64,000 nt of DNA, taken from the NCBI RefSeq assembly GCF_000716445.1, contig NZ_JNWK01000011.1:1-64000 (forward strand), read 5' to 3'. Made by a program: the position numbers and the translations under genes. The stretch is from Streptomyces wedmorensis (GTDB lineage: Bacteria > Actinomycetota > Actinomycetes > Streptomycetales > Streptomycetaceae). Of the stretch, positions 54,042 to 64,000 are shown in pieces. The notes beneath the pieces are model-generated. The model had not been told where the DNA came from, searched no databases, and was given only the letters and a program-made list of their open reading frames with translations. The stretch's first letter is position 1; each line of letters opens with the position of its first letter.

Positions 54042-54514
54042 GCCACACGGGCCGCAGCACCGACGAGGCGGCCGTCGAAGCAGCCAACACCGCCTTCTAC
54101 GAAGCGATGGAGACCGGCGACTTCGAAGGCGTCTCCGCCCTCTGGCTCGACGACGGCGCCACCCCCATCACCTGCGTCCACCCCGGCTGGCCCGTCCTCA
54201 CCGGCCGCGGCGAAGTGCTCCGCTCGTACGCGCTGATCATGGCGAACACCGAGTACATCCAGTTCTTCCTCACCGACCTGAAGATCTCGCTGGCCGACGG
54301 CACCGCCGTCGTCACCTGCACCGAGAACATCCTCAGCGGCGGCCCCGCCGAGGACGGCGCCGAGCTCGGCCCCCTCGTCGGCCAGCTCGTGGTCGCCACC
54401 AACGTGTTCCGCCGCACCCCCGACGGCTGGAAGATCTGGTCCCACCACGCCTCCCCCGTCCTCACCGACGACACCGAACCCCCCGGCGTGGACGGCACCG
54501 AACCCCCCGCCTGA
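54038..54514 (+). CDS. NTF2/SnoaL-like protein in the folate operon
   Basis: 158 residues with the cone-shaped NTF2 fold pattern: 'EAANTAFYEAMETGDFEGVSALWLDD', 'CVHPGWPVLTGRGEVLRSYALIMANTEYIQFFLTDL' and 'VVATNVFRRTPDGWKIWSHHAS'. Such proteins are cyclases, isomerases or ligand carriers. Here it is coupled to folP by GTGA overlap and placed before folB, so a role in pterin or folate handling is suggested by position. Conserved in this place in streptomycetes, as I recall. The C-terminal tail has two TEPP-type repeats. Confidence 0.82.
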   Translation: MSHTGRSTDEAAVEAANTAFYEAMETGDFEGVSALWLDDGATPITCVHPGWPVLTGRGEVLRSYALIMANTEYIQFFLTDLKISLADGTAVVTCTENILSGGPAEDGAELGPLVGQLVVATNVFRRTPDGWKIWSHHASPVLTDDTEPPGVDGTEPPA

Positions 54515-54558
54515 CCCGCCCAAGGCCCCCGAGGGCAAGCGCTGTCGGTCCCCGCAGG

Positions 54559-54564
54559 TAGATT
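54559..54564 (+). promoter_or_regulatory. Candidate -10 of folB
   Basis: TAGATT matches the vegetative -10 (TANNNT) 71 bases before the folB GTG. No good -35 is visible. It would allow folB-folK expression separate from folP. Confidence 0.35.
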
Positions 54565-54635
54565 CGAGAGTGGACACCCGGCCGTCCGCACCCGGCTGCG
54601 TGGCCACCCGAACTACGACAGCAGGAGTGATTCGC

Positions 54636-54995
54636 GTGGATCGTGTCGCGCTGCGCGGCCTCAAGGCCCGAGGCCACCACGGCGTCTTCCCCAAGGAGCG
54701 CGAGGAGGGCCAGACCTTCATCGTGGACCTGGTCCTCGGCCTGGACACCCGCCCCGCGGCGGCCGACGACGACCTGGCGAAGACCGTGCACTACGGCATC
54801 GTCGCCGAAGAGGTCGTCGACGTCGTCCAGGGCGAACCCGTCGACCTCATCGAAACCCTCGCCGAGCGCATCGCCCAGCAATGCCTCAGCCACGCCGGGG
54901 TCCAGGAGGTGGAAGTCGTCGTCCACAAGCCGGACGCACCCATCACCGTGCCCTTCGACGACGTCACCATCACGATCACCCGGAGCCGACGATGA
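54636..54995 (+). CDS. folB: Dihydroneopterin aldolase
   Basis: 119 residues: 'DRVALRGLKARGHHGVFPKEREEGQTFIVDLVL' (active-site Glu), 'LAKTVHYGIVAEEVVDVVQGEPVDLIETLAERIAQQCL' and 'VEVVVHKPDAPITVPFDDVTITITR' with the catalytic Lys. It removes glycolaldehyde from dihydroneopterin. GTG at 54636 with AGGAG 9 bases upstream. A GTG at 54627 would add VIR. The stop overlaps the folK start as ATGA. Confidence 0.96.
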   Translation: MDRVALRGLKARGHHGVFPKEREEGQTFIVDLVLGLDTRPAAADDDLAKTVHYGIVAEEVVDVVQGEPVDLIETLAERIAQQCLSHAGVQEVEVVVHKPDAPITVPFDDVTITITRSRR

Positions 54996-55591
54996 AGCCG
55001 ACGCAGAGCGACCCCACCGTCCAGCCCGTACCGGCCTCCGTCGTCGCGACCGTCGACGCCGCCGACACCACCCTCTCCAACCCCCGCTGGGCCGTCCTCG
55101 CCTTCGGCGCCAACCTCGGCAACCGCCTGGAGACCCTCCAGGGAGCCGTCGACGCCCTCGCCGACACCCCCGGCCTCCGGGTCAAGGCCGTCTCCCCCGT
55201 CTACGAGACGGAGCCCTGGGGCGTCGAGCCCGGCAGCCAGCCCTCGTACTTCAACGCCGTCGCCCTCGTCCGCACCACCCTGCCGCCCTCCTCCCTCCTG
55301 GAACGCGCCCAGGCCGTCGAGGAGGCCTTCCACCGCGTCCGCGAGGAGCGCTGGGGCGCCCGCACCCTCGACGTCGACATCATCACGTACGCCGACGCCG
55401 TCTCCGAGGACCCCGTCCTCACCCTCCCGCACCCCCGCGCCCACCAGCGCGCCTTCGTCCTCGCCCCCTGGCACGACGTCGACCCCGAGGCCCAGCTCCC
55501 CGGCCACGGCTCCGTGGCCGACCTCCTCGCCGCCGTCGGGACCGAGGGCGTCACTCCCCGTGTCGACCTGGAACTCCGTCTGCCCGAGTAG
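54992..55591 (+). CDS. folK: 2-amino-4-hydroxy-6-hydroxymethyldihydropteridine pyrophosphokinase
   Basis: 199 residues. After a 30-residue N-terminal extension the HPPK domain reads 'WAVLAFGANLGNRLETLQGAVDAL', 'VKAVSPVYETEPWG', 'PSYFNAVALVRTTLPPSSLLERAQAVEEAFHRVREERWGARTLDVDIITYAD' and 'LPHPRAHQRAFVLAPWHDVDP' (metal Asp pair D-V-D). It transfers pyrophosphate from ATP to the pterin alcohol. Overlaps folB by 4 bases with GGAG upstream. Followed by the DUF3180 gene 49 bases later. Confidence 0.97.
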   Translation: MKPTQSDPTVQPVPASVVATVDAADTTLSNPRWAVLAFGANLGNRLETLQGAVDALADTPGLRVKAVSPVYETEPWGVEPGSQPSYFNAVALVRTTLPPSSLLERAQAVEEAFHRVREERWGARTLDVDIITYADAVSEDPVLTLPHPRAHQRAFVLAPWHDVDPEAQLPGHGSVADLLAAVGTEGVTPRVDLELRLPE

Positions 55592-55640
55592 TCGTTACGC
55601 TCGTGCCAGACCGCCCCAGCGACGACTCGAAGGACATCCG

Positions 55641-56126
55641 GTGAAACAACTGCGGCTCAAGGTACTCACCGGACTGTTCCTCGTGGCCGGCATCCTCTCC
55701 TGGGGCGCCGCCCGGCTCTGGGACTCGGTCGGCACCCTCCCCAGCGTGCCGATCGCCGCACCCATCGTGCTCGCCGTGATCGCGGTGATCCTCACCGCGA
55801 CCGCCCTCTCCATCCGGACCCGCCTCAAGGCCCAGCGCGAGCGCCGCCCCGGCGCCAAGGGCGTCGAACCCCTCATGGCGGCCCGCGCCGTCGTCTTCGG
55901 CCAGGCCAGCGCCCTCGTAGCCGCCCTCGTCGCCGGCATGTACGGCGGCACGGGCGTCTACCTCCTCGGCTCCCTCGACGTCCCCGCCCGCCGCGACCAG
56001 GCCCTCTACGCCGCCCTCGCCGTCGCCGCCGGCATCGCCGTCGTCGCCGCCGCCCTCTTCCTGGAACGGGTCTGCAGGCTCCCCGAGGACGACGAAAACG
56101 GCAAGGGCCAAGCCCCCGTCTCCTGA
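55641..56126 (+). CDS. DUF3180 membrane protein
   Basis: 161 residues with four membrane helices (about 8-26, 35-57, 82-105, 120-143) and a basic cytoplasmic loop 'RTRLKAQRERRPGAKG'. It matches the DUF3180 family, which is regularly found after folK in actinobacteria; function unknown. The helix after the loop contains 'MAARAVVFGQASALVAALVAGMY'. GTG start with AAGGA 7 bases upstream. The gene probably ends the folate operon on this strand. Confidence 0.88.
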   Translation: MKQLRLKVLTGLFLVAGILSWGAARLWDSVGTLPSVPIAAPIVLAVIAVILTATALSIRTRLKAQRERRPGAKGVEPLMAARAVVFGQASALVAALVAGMYGGTGVYLLGSLDVPARRDQALYAALAVAAGIAVVAAALFLERVCRLPEDDENGKGQAPVS

Positions 56127-56234
56127 ACCTGACAGGACGGGCGGGGGTGGTCCGGGATGCGCCCGAAAGCCGTACGCCGCAGGATCTACGCTTGGCCGAG
56201 CATGAGCGCGGCGGTCGCCTTTGACGCCGTCGCG

Positions 56235-57254
56235 CTATCGCTCGCCACGGCCCAGGACGACACAGGACTCGCGCGCGAGGTGCCCGTTCAGCAGGAAGGT
56301 GGGGTGGGGTTCGAGCCGGTAGCTGTAGAAGGTGAAGGGTTTCGTGCCGAGGGCGGGGCGGGGGCGGACCTCTTGGACCTTGATCCAGGAGGACTCGGGC
56401 GGGTCCAGGGGATGGTGCTCAGGGGTGAAGGTGCCGCGATCGGCCCAGCGATCCGATACGCAGAGCTGCGAGGCCCCCTTGGCCTTGGCCCTCGGGGTGA
56501 ACCGTGCTCCGATGATCGGAGCGATCTCGGCCAGGAAGGGAACGTTGGCGCTCGTGATCATGCGCCCGTTCCATCCCTTGATGGGGCATCCGTCACCCTC
56601 GACGTATCCGTCGAGGAACCCTTCGAAGGTATCGATGTCCCGCAGGACCACCCGGGGGAAGTGTTGCCGCATGTGGTGGGCGTCCTCACCCACGTAGTGC
56701 CGCAGCGCGTCGGAGAGGTACGAGGAGACCACCCGCACGCGGAAGCCGGGGAGGTCCCGCTTCAGATAGCCGGATGGCCGGGTCACCGCCTCAAGGCGGG
56801 CTGAAAGCCCTGTGCAGGCCGTGAGTGCAGCCGCGTACCGGGCGGCGAAGGCCTCTTCGTTCACGACCAGCGACACATAGTTCTTACCCACTGTTCCGTC
56901 GGCGCACGTGGCCCCGACGAAGTAGCCGAACTCGTATCCCGGCCAGATCGTCAGCCGCTCCCGGCACAGCTTCTTCGCGTACGTCCAGGCGACCGTCGCC
57001 CCCGCCACGTCCGCCGCGCGCTTCCACCCGTCCGGCGTGAGCAGCAGCAGGTCCGGGCCGGCCGTGAACGTCATGCGGTCCGTGACCACGTCGACGGCCT
57101 CGCGCCCCTTCACCGCCGTCACGTCCACGACCGTGGTCTGCACCGTCCGGTCGCCGTCCAGCGTCCACATCGCGCTTCCCGGCACCACGTTCTTGGCCTG
57201 CGCGCAGCCGTCCACCAGGTTGACCAGCATCTTGCTGGTCGGTCCGTACCCCAT
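56235..57254 (-). CDS. Free-standing intein-like (Hint) LAGLIDADG homing-endonuclease protein
   Basis: 339 residues. Residues 21-90 resemble intein blocks A-B ('VVPGSAMWTLDGDRTVQTTV', 'GREAVDVVTDRMTFTAGPDL', then a '.LLLTPDGWKRAADVAG.' strand pair), and 302-335 resemble blocks F-G ('FTFYSYRLEPHPTFLLNGHL'). Between them are two LAGLIDADG motifs, GYFVGATCADG (110-120) and GFLDGYVEGDG (212-222), each with its metal-binding Asp. Splicing residues are missing: block-B His is Leu69 or so, and the end lacks His-Asn. There is no host exein beyond 20 N-terminal residues. It thus looks like an intein that survives as an endonuclease. ATG with AAGGGGGCGG upstream; a GTG at 57284 is in frame. Sits between DUF3180 and folE. 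Confidence 0.82.
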   Translation of the reverse strand: MGYGPTSKMLVNLVDGCAQAKNVVPGSAMWTLDGDRTVQTTVVDVTAVKGREAVDVVTDRMTFTAGPDLLLLTPDGWKRAADVAGATVAWTYAKKLCRERLTIWPGYEFGYFVGATCADGTVGKNYVSLVVNEEAFAARYAAALTACTGLSARLEAVTRPSGYLKRDLPGFRVRVVSSYLSDALRHYVGEDAHHMRQHFPRVVLRDIDTFEGFLDGYVEGDGCPIKGWNGRMITSANVPFLAEIAPIIGARFTPRAKAKGASQLCVSDRWADRGTFTPEHHPLDPPESSWIKVQEVRPRPALGTKPFTFYSYRLEPHPTFLLNGHLARESCVVLGRGER

Positions 57255-57301
57255 ACCGCCCCCTTGATCAGCGATCAACTCCACTGATCGGGACGGTATG
57301 G
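57251..57301. repeat. Nested inverted repeats at the head of the LAGLIDADG gene
   Basis: CCATACCG (57251-57258) pairs with CGGTATGG (57294-57301). Inside it lies TTGATC-AGC-GATCAA (57264-57278). These cover the start codon region and may be a regulatory or recognition element. Confidence 0.6.
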
Positions 57302-57322
57302 AGCACAGCGGGCAGTCCGCTG

Positions 57323-57928
57323 CTAACGAGCCAATATCAGGGACATGGCCTCAGCACGTGTAGTAGCGTCGCGAAGTTGACCTCGCACCGCCGAGGTCGT
57401 CGTCTTCGCGCCCGGCTTTCGGATGCCTCGCAGCGACATGCACATGTGCTCGGCCTCGATGACAACGATCGCACCACGGGCCTCAAGGATCTTCATCAGC
57501 GAATCCGCGATCTGGGTCGTCAGGCGCTCCTGAACCTGCGGGCGCCGCGCGAAGACGTCGACCAGCCGAGCCAGCTTCGAGAGCCCCGTGATCTTGCCGC
57601 TCTCCGCCGGAATGTAGCCCACGTGGGCCACGCCATGGAACGGGAGCAAATGATGCTCACAGAAGCTGACGAGCTCAATGTCCTTTACGAGGACCATTTC
57701 ATCGTGACCGAGATCAAAAGTCGTGGTAAGGACGTCTTCGGGCTCCTGCCGCATCCCCGCCAGCAATTCCCTGTACGCCCGCGCCACGCGCGCCGGCGTC
57801 TCCCGCAGGCCCTCGCGGTCCGGGTCCTCGCCGACCGCGATGAGGAGCTCTCGTACGGCGTTCTCGGCGCGCTTCTCGTCGAACTCGCCGATCGTGCCCT
57901 CGCCGTCCAGCGTCACCGGGTCGGTCAT
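57323..57928 (-). CDS. folE: GTP cyclohydrolase I
   Basis: 201 residues. '[33 protein letters not shown]', zinc ligands in '[20 protein letters not shown]' (Cys, His) and '[22 protein letters not shown]' (second Cys), plus '[20 protein letters not shown]'. First step of folate synthesis: GTP to dihydroneopterin triphosphate. ATG with GAGGCACAGG upstream. It follows ftsH on the same strand, with a strong terminator between them. Confidence 0.97.
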   Translation of the reverse strand: MTDPVTLDGEGTIGEFDEKRAENAVRELLIAVGEDPDREGLRETPARVARAYRELLAGMRQEPEDVLTTTFDLGHDEMVLVKDIELVSFCEHHLLPFHGVAHVGYIPAESGKITGLSKLARLVDVFARRPQVQERLTTQIADSLMKILEARGAIVVIEAEHMCMSLRGIRKPGAKTTTSAVRGQLRDATTRAEAMSLILAR

Positions 57929-57967
57929 CCTGTGCCTCGTTCCGTCTGACTGTGTGCGCGCGAAATA

Positions 57968-58005
57968 GCCACGCCCCCACAGGCTAGAACCTGTGGGGGC
58001 GTGGC
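57968..58005. terminator. Terminator between ftsH and folE
   Basis: GCCACGCCCCCACAGG (57968-57983) and its exact complement (57990-58005) surround CTAGAA. It follows ftsH and precedes the folE promoter; no separate folE promoter is evident to me in the 40 bases left. Confidence 0.9.
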
Positions 58006-58029
58006 ATCCATTCCGGGGTGGCCGGGCGG

Positions 58030-60057
<2,028 letters not shown>

Positions 60058-60168
60058 CCATACGGAGCGAGTACGCCCCGTCCCTCCTGCCCGTAGGAAA
60101 ATGCTGCTGTGAGTGCTGCTGTGTGAAAAAGCTGTTCTTCGGACGGTACCTCAGCATCGTCGCCCGCG

Positions 60169-60203
60169 ACCGCCTTCCCGTGGTTCAACGGAGGGAAGGC
60201 GGT
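60169..60203. terminator. Hairpin between hpt and ftsH
   Basis: ACCGCCTTCCC (60169-60179) pairs with GGGAAGGCGGT (60193-60203); CCCGC (60163-60167) and GCGGG (60204-60208) extend it past a bulged G. Placed after hpt and before ftsH, so it can end the tilS-hpt transcript. Confidence 0.75.
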
Positions 60204-60240
60204 GCGGGTTCCCCGAACGGCGGGAATGCCGGCCGAGCGG

Positions 60241-60795
60241 TCAGCCGCCGTAGACGTGCGGGGCGAGCGTGCCGACGAACGGGAGGTTCCGGTACTTCTC
60301 GGCGTAGTCGAGGCCGTAGCCGACGACGAACTCGTTGGGGATGTCGAAGCCGATCCACTTGACGTCGATGGCGACCTTGGCGGCCTCGGGCTTGCGCAGC
60401 AGGGTGCACACCTCGAGGGAGGCGGGCTCGCGCGAGCCGAGGTTCGACAGGAGCCAGGACAGGGTCAGGCCGGAGTCGATGATGTCCTCGACGATCAGGA
60501 CGTGCTTGCCCTTGATGTCGGTGTCGAGGTCCTTGAGGATCCTGACGACGCCCGAGGACTGGGTGCCGGCGCCGTACGAGGAGACGGCCATCCAGTCCAT
60601 GGTGACGGGGGTGGAAAGGGCGCGTGCCAGATCCGCCATCACCATCACGGCGCCCTTGAGGACTCCGACGATGAGCAGGTCCTTGCCCGCGTATTCCGCG
60701 TCGATCTTCGCGGCCAGCTCTGCCAGCTTGGCGTCGATCTCTTCCTTGGTGATGAGCACCGACTGGAGGTCGGTGCCCATGTCCTTCTCGTTCAC
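60241..60795 (-). CDS. hpt: Hypoxanthine phosphoribosyltransferase
   Basis: 184 residues. PRPP-binding '[17 protein letters not shown]' ([11 protein letters not shown]) and '[21 protein letters not shown]' loops, '[42 protein letters not shown]' C-terminal block. It salvages hypoxanthine and guanine. GTG at 60795 is chosen because the following ATG (60780) has no room for a ribosome-binding site; a longer frame opens at 60849. 25 bases after tilS on the same strand, as in many actinobacteria. Confidence 0.96.
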   Translation of the reverse strand: MNEKDMGTDLQSVLITKEEIDAKLAELAAKIDAEYAGKDLLIVGVLKGAVMVMADLARALSTPVTMDWMAVSSYGAGTQSSGVVRILKDLDTDIKGKHVLIVEDIIDSGLTLSWLLSNLGSREPASLEVCTLLRKPEAAKVAIDVKWIGFDIPNEFVVGYGLDYAEKYRNLPFVGTLAPHVYGG

Positions 60796-60820
60796 CCGGG
60801 TCACTTTCGTTGCGCGTGCG

Positions 60821-61840
60821 TCAGCCTTGCCGGATGACCAGTCTGCCACCCTGGCGGCGGGCTTCGACTCGGCCGGGCAGGTTGATGGCTCCCTGGCCGC
60901 GCCAGCCGGTGATGAGCCGGTCGACTTCTTCGATGTGCCGGGCGAAGAGGGAGCCGGCCGGGGCGCCCTCCGCGATGACGGCGCGGCGCAGGACGCGGCG
61001 GCGTACGGCGGGGGGCAGCCCGAAGAGCTTGGCGCACTCGAGGGCGCCCGCCTCGTCGCGTACGGCGGTCTCGGCGTCGGCGGCCCAGGTGTCGAGGGCG
61101 TCGGCGTCGTCGCGGGAGAGCTGGGCCGTTCGGGCGAGGGCTTCGACGACGCCCTTGCCGAGTGCCTTCTCGAGGGCGGGGAGGCCTTCGTGGCGGAGCC
61201 GGGAGCGGGTGTAGGCGGGGTCGCTGTTGTGGGGGTCGTCCCAGACGGCGAGTTCCTGTGCGATGCAGGCCTTGCGGACGGTCTGGCGGTCGAGCTGGAG
61301 GAAGGGGCGCCGGTAGCGGCGGCTGGCGCCGGAGACGGCGGCCATGCCGGAGAGGGAGCGGATGCCGGAGCCGCGGGCGAGGCCGAGGAGGACGGTCTCC
61401 GCCTGGTCGTCCCGGGTGTGGCCGAGGAGGATCGCGGCGGCGCCGTGGCGCGCGGCGGCTTCGTCGAGTGCGGCGTAGCGCGCGTCGCGGGCGGCTGCCT
61501 CGGGGCCTCCTTCGCGGCCGACGGTGACGGTGACGGCCTCGACGGGGGTGAGGCCGAGGGCGGTCATGCGTCCGGCGACCTCGGCGGCCCGGTTGTCGGA
61601 GCCGTCCTGGAGGCCGTGGTCGACGGTGATGCCGCCGGCCCGTACGGGAAGCTTGCGGGCTTCGAAGGCGAGGGCGGAGGCGAGCGCCATGGAGTCGGCG
61701 CCTCCGGAGCATGCGACGAGCACCAGGGGTTGGGGTGCGTCGGGTGCGGTGGTGGGGTCGGTCTGGTGCTCGGTGAGAACGTCGTGGAGTACGCGGCGGA
61801 CCGCCAGGCGTATCGCCGCGACCGCAGGATGGGGACCCAT
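60821..61840 (-). CDS. tilS: tRNA(Ile)-lysidine synthetase
   Basis: 339 residues. N-type ATP pyrophosphatase loop '[19 protein letters not shown]', '[11 protein letters not shown]', '[29 protein letters not shown]', and a short C-terminal helical domain. It makes lysidine at C34 of the AUA-reading isoleucine tRNA. Shorter than E. coli TilS but usual for actinobacteria. Likely co-transcribed with hpt. Confidence 0.96.
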   Translation of the reverse strand: MGPHPAVAAIRLAVRRVLHDVLTEHQTDPTTAPDAPQPLVLVACSGGADSMALASALAFEARKLPVRAGGITVDHGLQDGSDNRAAEVAGRMTALGLTPVEAVTVTVGREGGPEAAARDARYAALDEAAARHGAAAILLGHTRDDQAETVLLGLARGSGIRSLSGMAAVSGASRRYRRPFLQLDRQTVRKACIAQELAVWDDPHNSDPAYTRSRLRHEGLPALEKALGKGVVEALARTAQLSRDDADALDTWAADAETAVRDEAGALECAKLFGLPPAVRRRVLRRAVIAEGAPAGSLFARHIEEVDRLITGWRGQGAINLPGRVEARRQGGRLVIRQG

Positions 61841-62047
61841 GTCCGGTGCCCTTCGTGATGGGGTGGGGTGCCTCGGTCGGAGTCTTAACGGTCGGAAAGG
61901 GGGTTTCGGTCACTCAGAGTGCGTCGATGGTGACAGAAACCCGACCGTTACCCGAGCATTGCACGCCTCACCCCATGCCCAGGGTCCCTCGGATGGGTGA
62001 TTGGTGGGGTGTTCTCACGTGTTCCTGGGCCGTCTGGCGCTCCTGTC
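61841..62047. promoter_or_regulatory. tilS upstream region with a large nested inverted repeat
   Basis: TAACGGTCGG (61886-61895) is mirrored exactly by CCGACCGTTA (61941-61950). Inside, GGGTTTCGGTCAC (near 61901-61913) matches the complement of GTGACAGAAACCC (near 61930-61942) at 12 of 13 positions. No gene is seen in the gap. It may be an operator pair or a structured 5' leader. Confidence 0.6.
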
Positions 62048-63187
62048 TCATGAGTCTGCCTTACGGTGCACCCTCGCGATCCAGTCGGCGGGTGCGGCGA
62101 TCTCCGACTTGGTGGGGAGCGTGTTGGGCGAGGTCCACACGCGGTTGAAGCCGTCCATGCCGACCTGGTCGACGACGGCCCGGACGAAGCGTTCGCCGTC
62201 GCGGTACTGGCGGAGTTTGGCGTCGAGGCCGAGGAGCTTGCGCAGGGCGAGGTCGAGGCGGGAGGCGCCGCGTGCGCGGCGTTCCTTGAACTTCTCGCGG
62301 ATCTCGGCGACGGAGGGCACGACCTGCGGTCCGACGCCGTCCATGACGTAGTCGGCGTGGCCTTCGAGGAGGGACATGACGGCGGTGAGGCGGCCGAGGA
62401 TCTCGCGCTGCTCGGGGGTCTGGACGAGTTCGACGAAGGAGGGGGACGGTTCGCCCTCCTCGGCGTCGGGGCGGCCGCCGGCGAGGGTCTGGGCTGCTTC
62501 GCGGAGCCGTTCGACGACGGTGCCGGGGTCGACGTCGGTGGCGCTGAGGAACGACTGGATTTCGCCCTGGAGGTGGTCGCGGAGCCAGGGGACGGCGGTG
62601 AACTGGGTGCGGTGGGTCTCCTCGTGGAGGCAGACCCAGAGCCGGAAGTCGTGCGGGGAGACGTCGAGTTCGCGTTCGACGTGGACGATGTTGGGGGCGA
62701 CGAGGAGGAGGCGTCCGCCGCCTTCGCCGCCGCCCGGGAGGTCGCGGGTGACGGGGGCGAAGGTCTCGTACTGGCCGAGGATGCGGGAGGCGAGGAACGA
62801 CAGCAGCATGCCGAGCTCGACGCCGGTGACCTTGCCGCCGAGGGCGCCGATGACGGCGTTGCCGGGGGTGCCGGCGCGGCGGTCCTGCATCTTGCCGAGG
62901 AGCGGGGTGAGGAGTTCGCGGAAGCCGGCGACGTTGGCCTTGATCCAGCCGGCGCGGTCGACGACGAGGACGGGGGTGTCGTGCGGTTCGACGCCTTCGG
63001 GGATCATCCGCGTGAAGGCGCGGACGTGTTCCTCGGACGCCTTGGCGTGCCTGCGGAGTTCGGCGACGACCTCGCGGGCTTCGTCGCGGCTGACTTCGGG
63101 TCCGGGCCGCACGAGGCGGGTCGCGGTCGCGACCGCGAGGTTCCAGTCGACCATCCCGGATGTGCCTGCGCCACCGATGCTCGTCAT
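62048..63187 (-). CDS. Zinc-dependent metalloprotease (zincin, F420-associated family)
   Basis: 379 residues. HExxH zinc motif in 'LWVCLHEETHRTQF', with 'VPWLRDHLQGEIQSFL' after it and 'MSLLEGHADYVMDG' giving the probable third ligand (Glu/His). It matches the actinobacterial zincin_2 / 'F420 biosynthesis associated' family, whose substrate is unknown. The N-terminus has 'GMVDWNLAVATATRLVRPGPEVSRDEAREVV'. TACGGT stands 6 bases before the ATG, without a ribosome-binding site. It follows dacB on the same strand, a conserved pairing (dacB - zincin - tilS - hpt - ftsH). Confidence 0.88.
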   Translation of the reverse strand: MTSIGGAGTSGMVDWNLAVATATRLVRPGPEVSRDEAREVVAELRRHAKASEEHVRAFTRMIPEGVEPHDTPVLVVDRAGWIKANVAGFRELLTPLLGKMQDRRAGTPGNAVIGALGGKVTGVELGMLLSFLASRILGQYETFAPVTRDLPGGGEGGGRLLLVAPNIVHVERELDVSPHDFRLWVCLHEETHRTQFTAVPWLRDHLQGEIQSFLSATDVDPGTVVERLREAAQTLAGGRPDAEEGEPSPSFVELVQTPEQREILGRLTAVMSLLEGHADYVMDGVGPQVVPSVAEIREKFKERRARGASRLDLALRKLLGLDAKLRQYRDGERFVRAVVDQVGMDGFNRVWTSPNTLPTKSEIAAPADWIARVHRKADS

Positions 63188-63258
63188 GCGTCAACCGTAC
63201 GGTCTCGGCGCCGGATCGGTGTCGGTTCGGTGCGGGTCGTCGGTGGTCCGGGCCGGTG

Positions 63259-64000
63259 TCAGCCGCTTTCCGCGAGTGCCGTGGAGAGCCGGTCGAGGGC
63301 GGGCTGGGCTTCGTACGGGGAGGGGGTGCGGCCGGCGAGGAAGGCGAAGGCGAGGAGGCGGCCGTCGGGGGTGACGACAGTGCCGGCGAGCGTGTTGACG
63401 CCCGTGAGGGTGCCGGTCTTGGCGCGGACGAGTCCGGCGCCCGGTGAGCCCGTGTCGTAGCGCCCTGCGAGGGTGCCGGTGAAGCCGCCGACGGGGAGGC
63501 CGGTGAGGAGGGGGCGCAGGGCGGGGCGGGTGGGGTCGGCCGCGCGGGTGAGGAGGCCGGTGAGGAGGGTGGCGGAGACCCGGTCGCGGCGGTCGAGGCC
63601 GCTGCCGTCGGCGAAGCGGGCTCCGGTGACGGGCAGGCCGAGCCGGGCGATCTCGTCGCGTACGGCCCGCTCGGCGCCCTGGAAGCTGGCGGGGCGCTTG
63701 TGGGCGAGGGCGGTCTGCCGGGCGAGGGCTTCGGCGAGGTCGTTGTCGCTGTGGGTGAGGGTGCGCTCGGCGAGGTCGGCGAGGGGTGCGGAGTACGTGC
63801 GGGCGAGGGGGTCGGCCTTCGGGGCGCGGCCGGGTTCGGGGTCGCCGGTGACCTGGACGCCGTTGCGGGCGAGGAGGCCTGCGAAGGTCCTGGCGGTGTC
63901 GCCCGCGGGGTCGGCGGTGCGGGGTGCGGGGCCGCTGCGGCTGTCGTCGAGGCGGCCTTCGTCGGTCATGAGGGCGACGACGGGGGCGATGTTCTCGTTG
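63259..64000 (-). CDS. dacB: D-alanyl-D-alanine carboxypeptidase / PBP4 family (partial, cut by window edge)
   Basis: C-terminal 247 or so residues of a class C penicillin-binding protein; the N-terminus, including the SxxK nucleophile, lies beyond base 64000. Visible: SxN-type motif in 'THSDNDLAEALARQ', 'FADGSGLDRRDRVSATLL' and the KTG motif in 'LVRAKTGTLTGVNTLAGTV'. It trims peptidoglycan pentapeptides. The reading frame is open to the last base, so no start can be given. It is the first gene of the dacB-zincin-tilS-hpt group. Confidence 0.93.
   Translation of the reverse strand, partial: NENIAPVVALMTDEGRLDDSRSGPAPRTADPAGDTARTFAGLLARNGVQVTGDPEPGRAPKADPLARTYSAPLADLAERTLTHSDNDLAEALARQTALAHKRPASFQGAERAVRDEIARLGLPVTGARFADGSGLDRRDRVSATLLTGLLTRAADPTRPALRPLLTGLPVGGFTGTLAGRYDTGSPGAGLVRAKTGTLTGVNTLAGTVVTPDGRLLAFAFLAGRTPSPYEAQPALDRLSTALAESG

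Noticed and set aside
53225..54514. 429-codon frame overlapping folP
   Set aside because: Its first part is an Arg-rich shadow of folP; only the section from 54038 (NTF2-like gene) is real.

Overview
The window is a stretch of high-GC actinobacterial chromosome, almost certainly Streptomyces core. Codon third positions are nearly all G or C, GTG starts are common, and marker genes sit in a familiar streptomycete order: ilvD, radA-disA, mutY, the sigE-cseA-cseB-cseC envelope-stress operon, clpC, lsr2, panC-nadB-nadC-coaX, folP-folB-folK-folE, ftsH, hpt, tilS. I recognise about 60 protein genes and no rRNA, tRNA, CRISPR array, insertion sequence or prophage. The last gene (PBP4-type D,D-carboxypeptidase) runs off the right edge.

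Layout. 1-8.6 kb: small membrane and SH3 proteins, a membrane Ser/Thr kinase with a PQQ-type sensor, ilvD, a TetR/sugar-isomerase pair, a Ppx/GppA phosphatase and a Cys-rich protein. 8.6-16.2 kb: a sigma-like/zinc-finger/TM/BACON fusion, then genome-integrity genes (radA, the c-di-AMP synthase disA, mutY) with a PAP2 phosphatase. 16.4-19.9 kb: sigE-cseABC. 20-26.3 kb: a TetR/MFS efflux pair with a clear double operator, an M23 peptidase and a solitary NACHT NTPase (candidate immune gene). 26.3-32.2 kb: clpC, lsr2, an ArgA-type acetyltransferase and a BlaI regulator. 32.4-38 kb: NAD and CoA precursor genes packed with 1-4 base overlaps. 38-46.3 kb: threonine aldolase-like enzyme, ArsR-type regulator, NarL-type two-component pair, and a MidA-family methyltransferase next to an isolated NuoD homologue. 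46.4-53 kb: osmolyte ABC importer, membrane esterase and an MprF-like lysyltransferase. 53-64 kb: folate genes, a free-standing intein-like LAGLIDADG protein lodged before folE, then ftsH, hpt, tilS, a zincin and dacB.

How the genes cooperate. Envelope stress sensing (sigE-cseABC) is accompanied by envelope effectors (PAP2, M23, MprF-like, esterase, PBP4). DNA damage/c-di-AMP (radA, disA, mutY), proteostasis (clpC, ftsH), chromatin (lsr2) and cofactor synthesis (NAD, pantothenate/CoA, folate) make up the housekeeping background. The accessory-looking items are the NACHT protein, the splicing-dead Hint/LAGLIDADG protein, and short GC-rich repeat patches between genes.

A striking regulatory theme is the number of genes with a TANNNT box only 6-8 bases before the start codon and no Shine-Dalgarno, i.e. 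probable leaderless mRNAs. Several convergent gene pairs share long perfect-stem terminators. Coordinates of starts are my choices from ribosome-binding sites, overlaps and family length; functional calls rest on motifs I could read by eye, without database searches.
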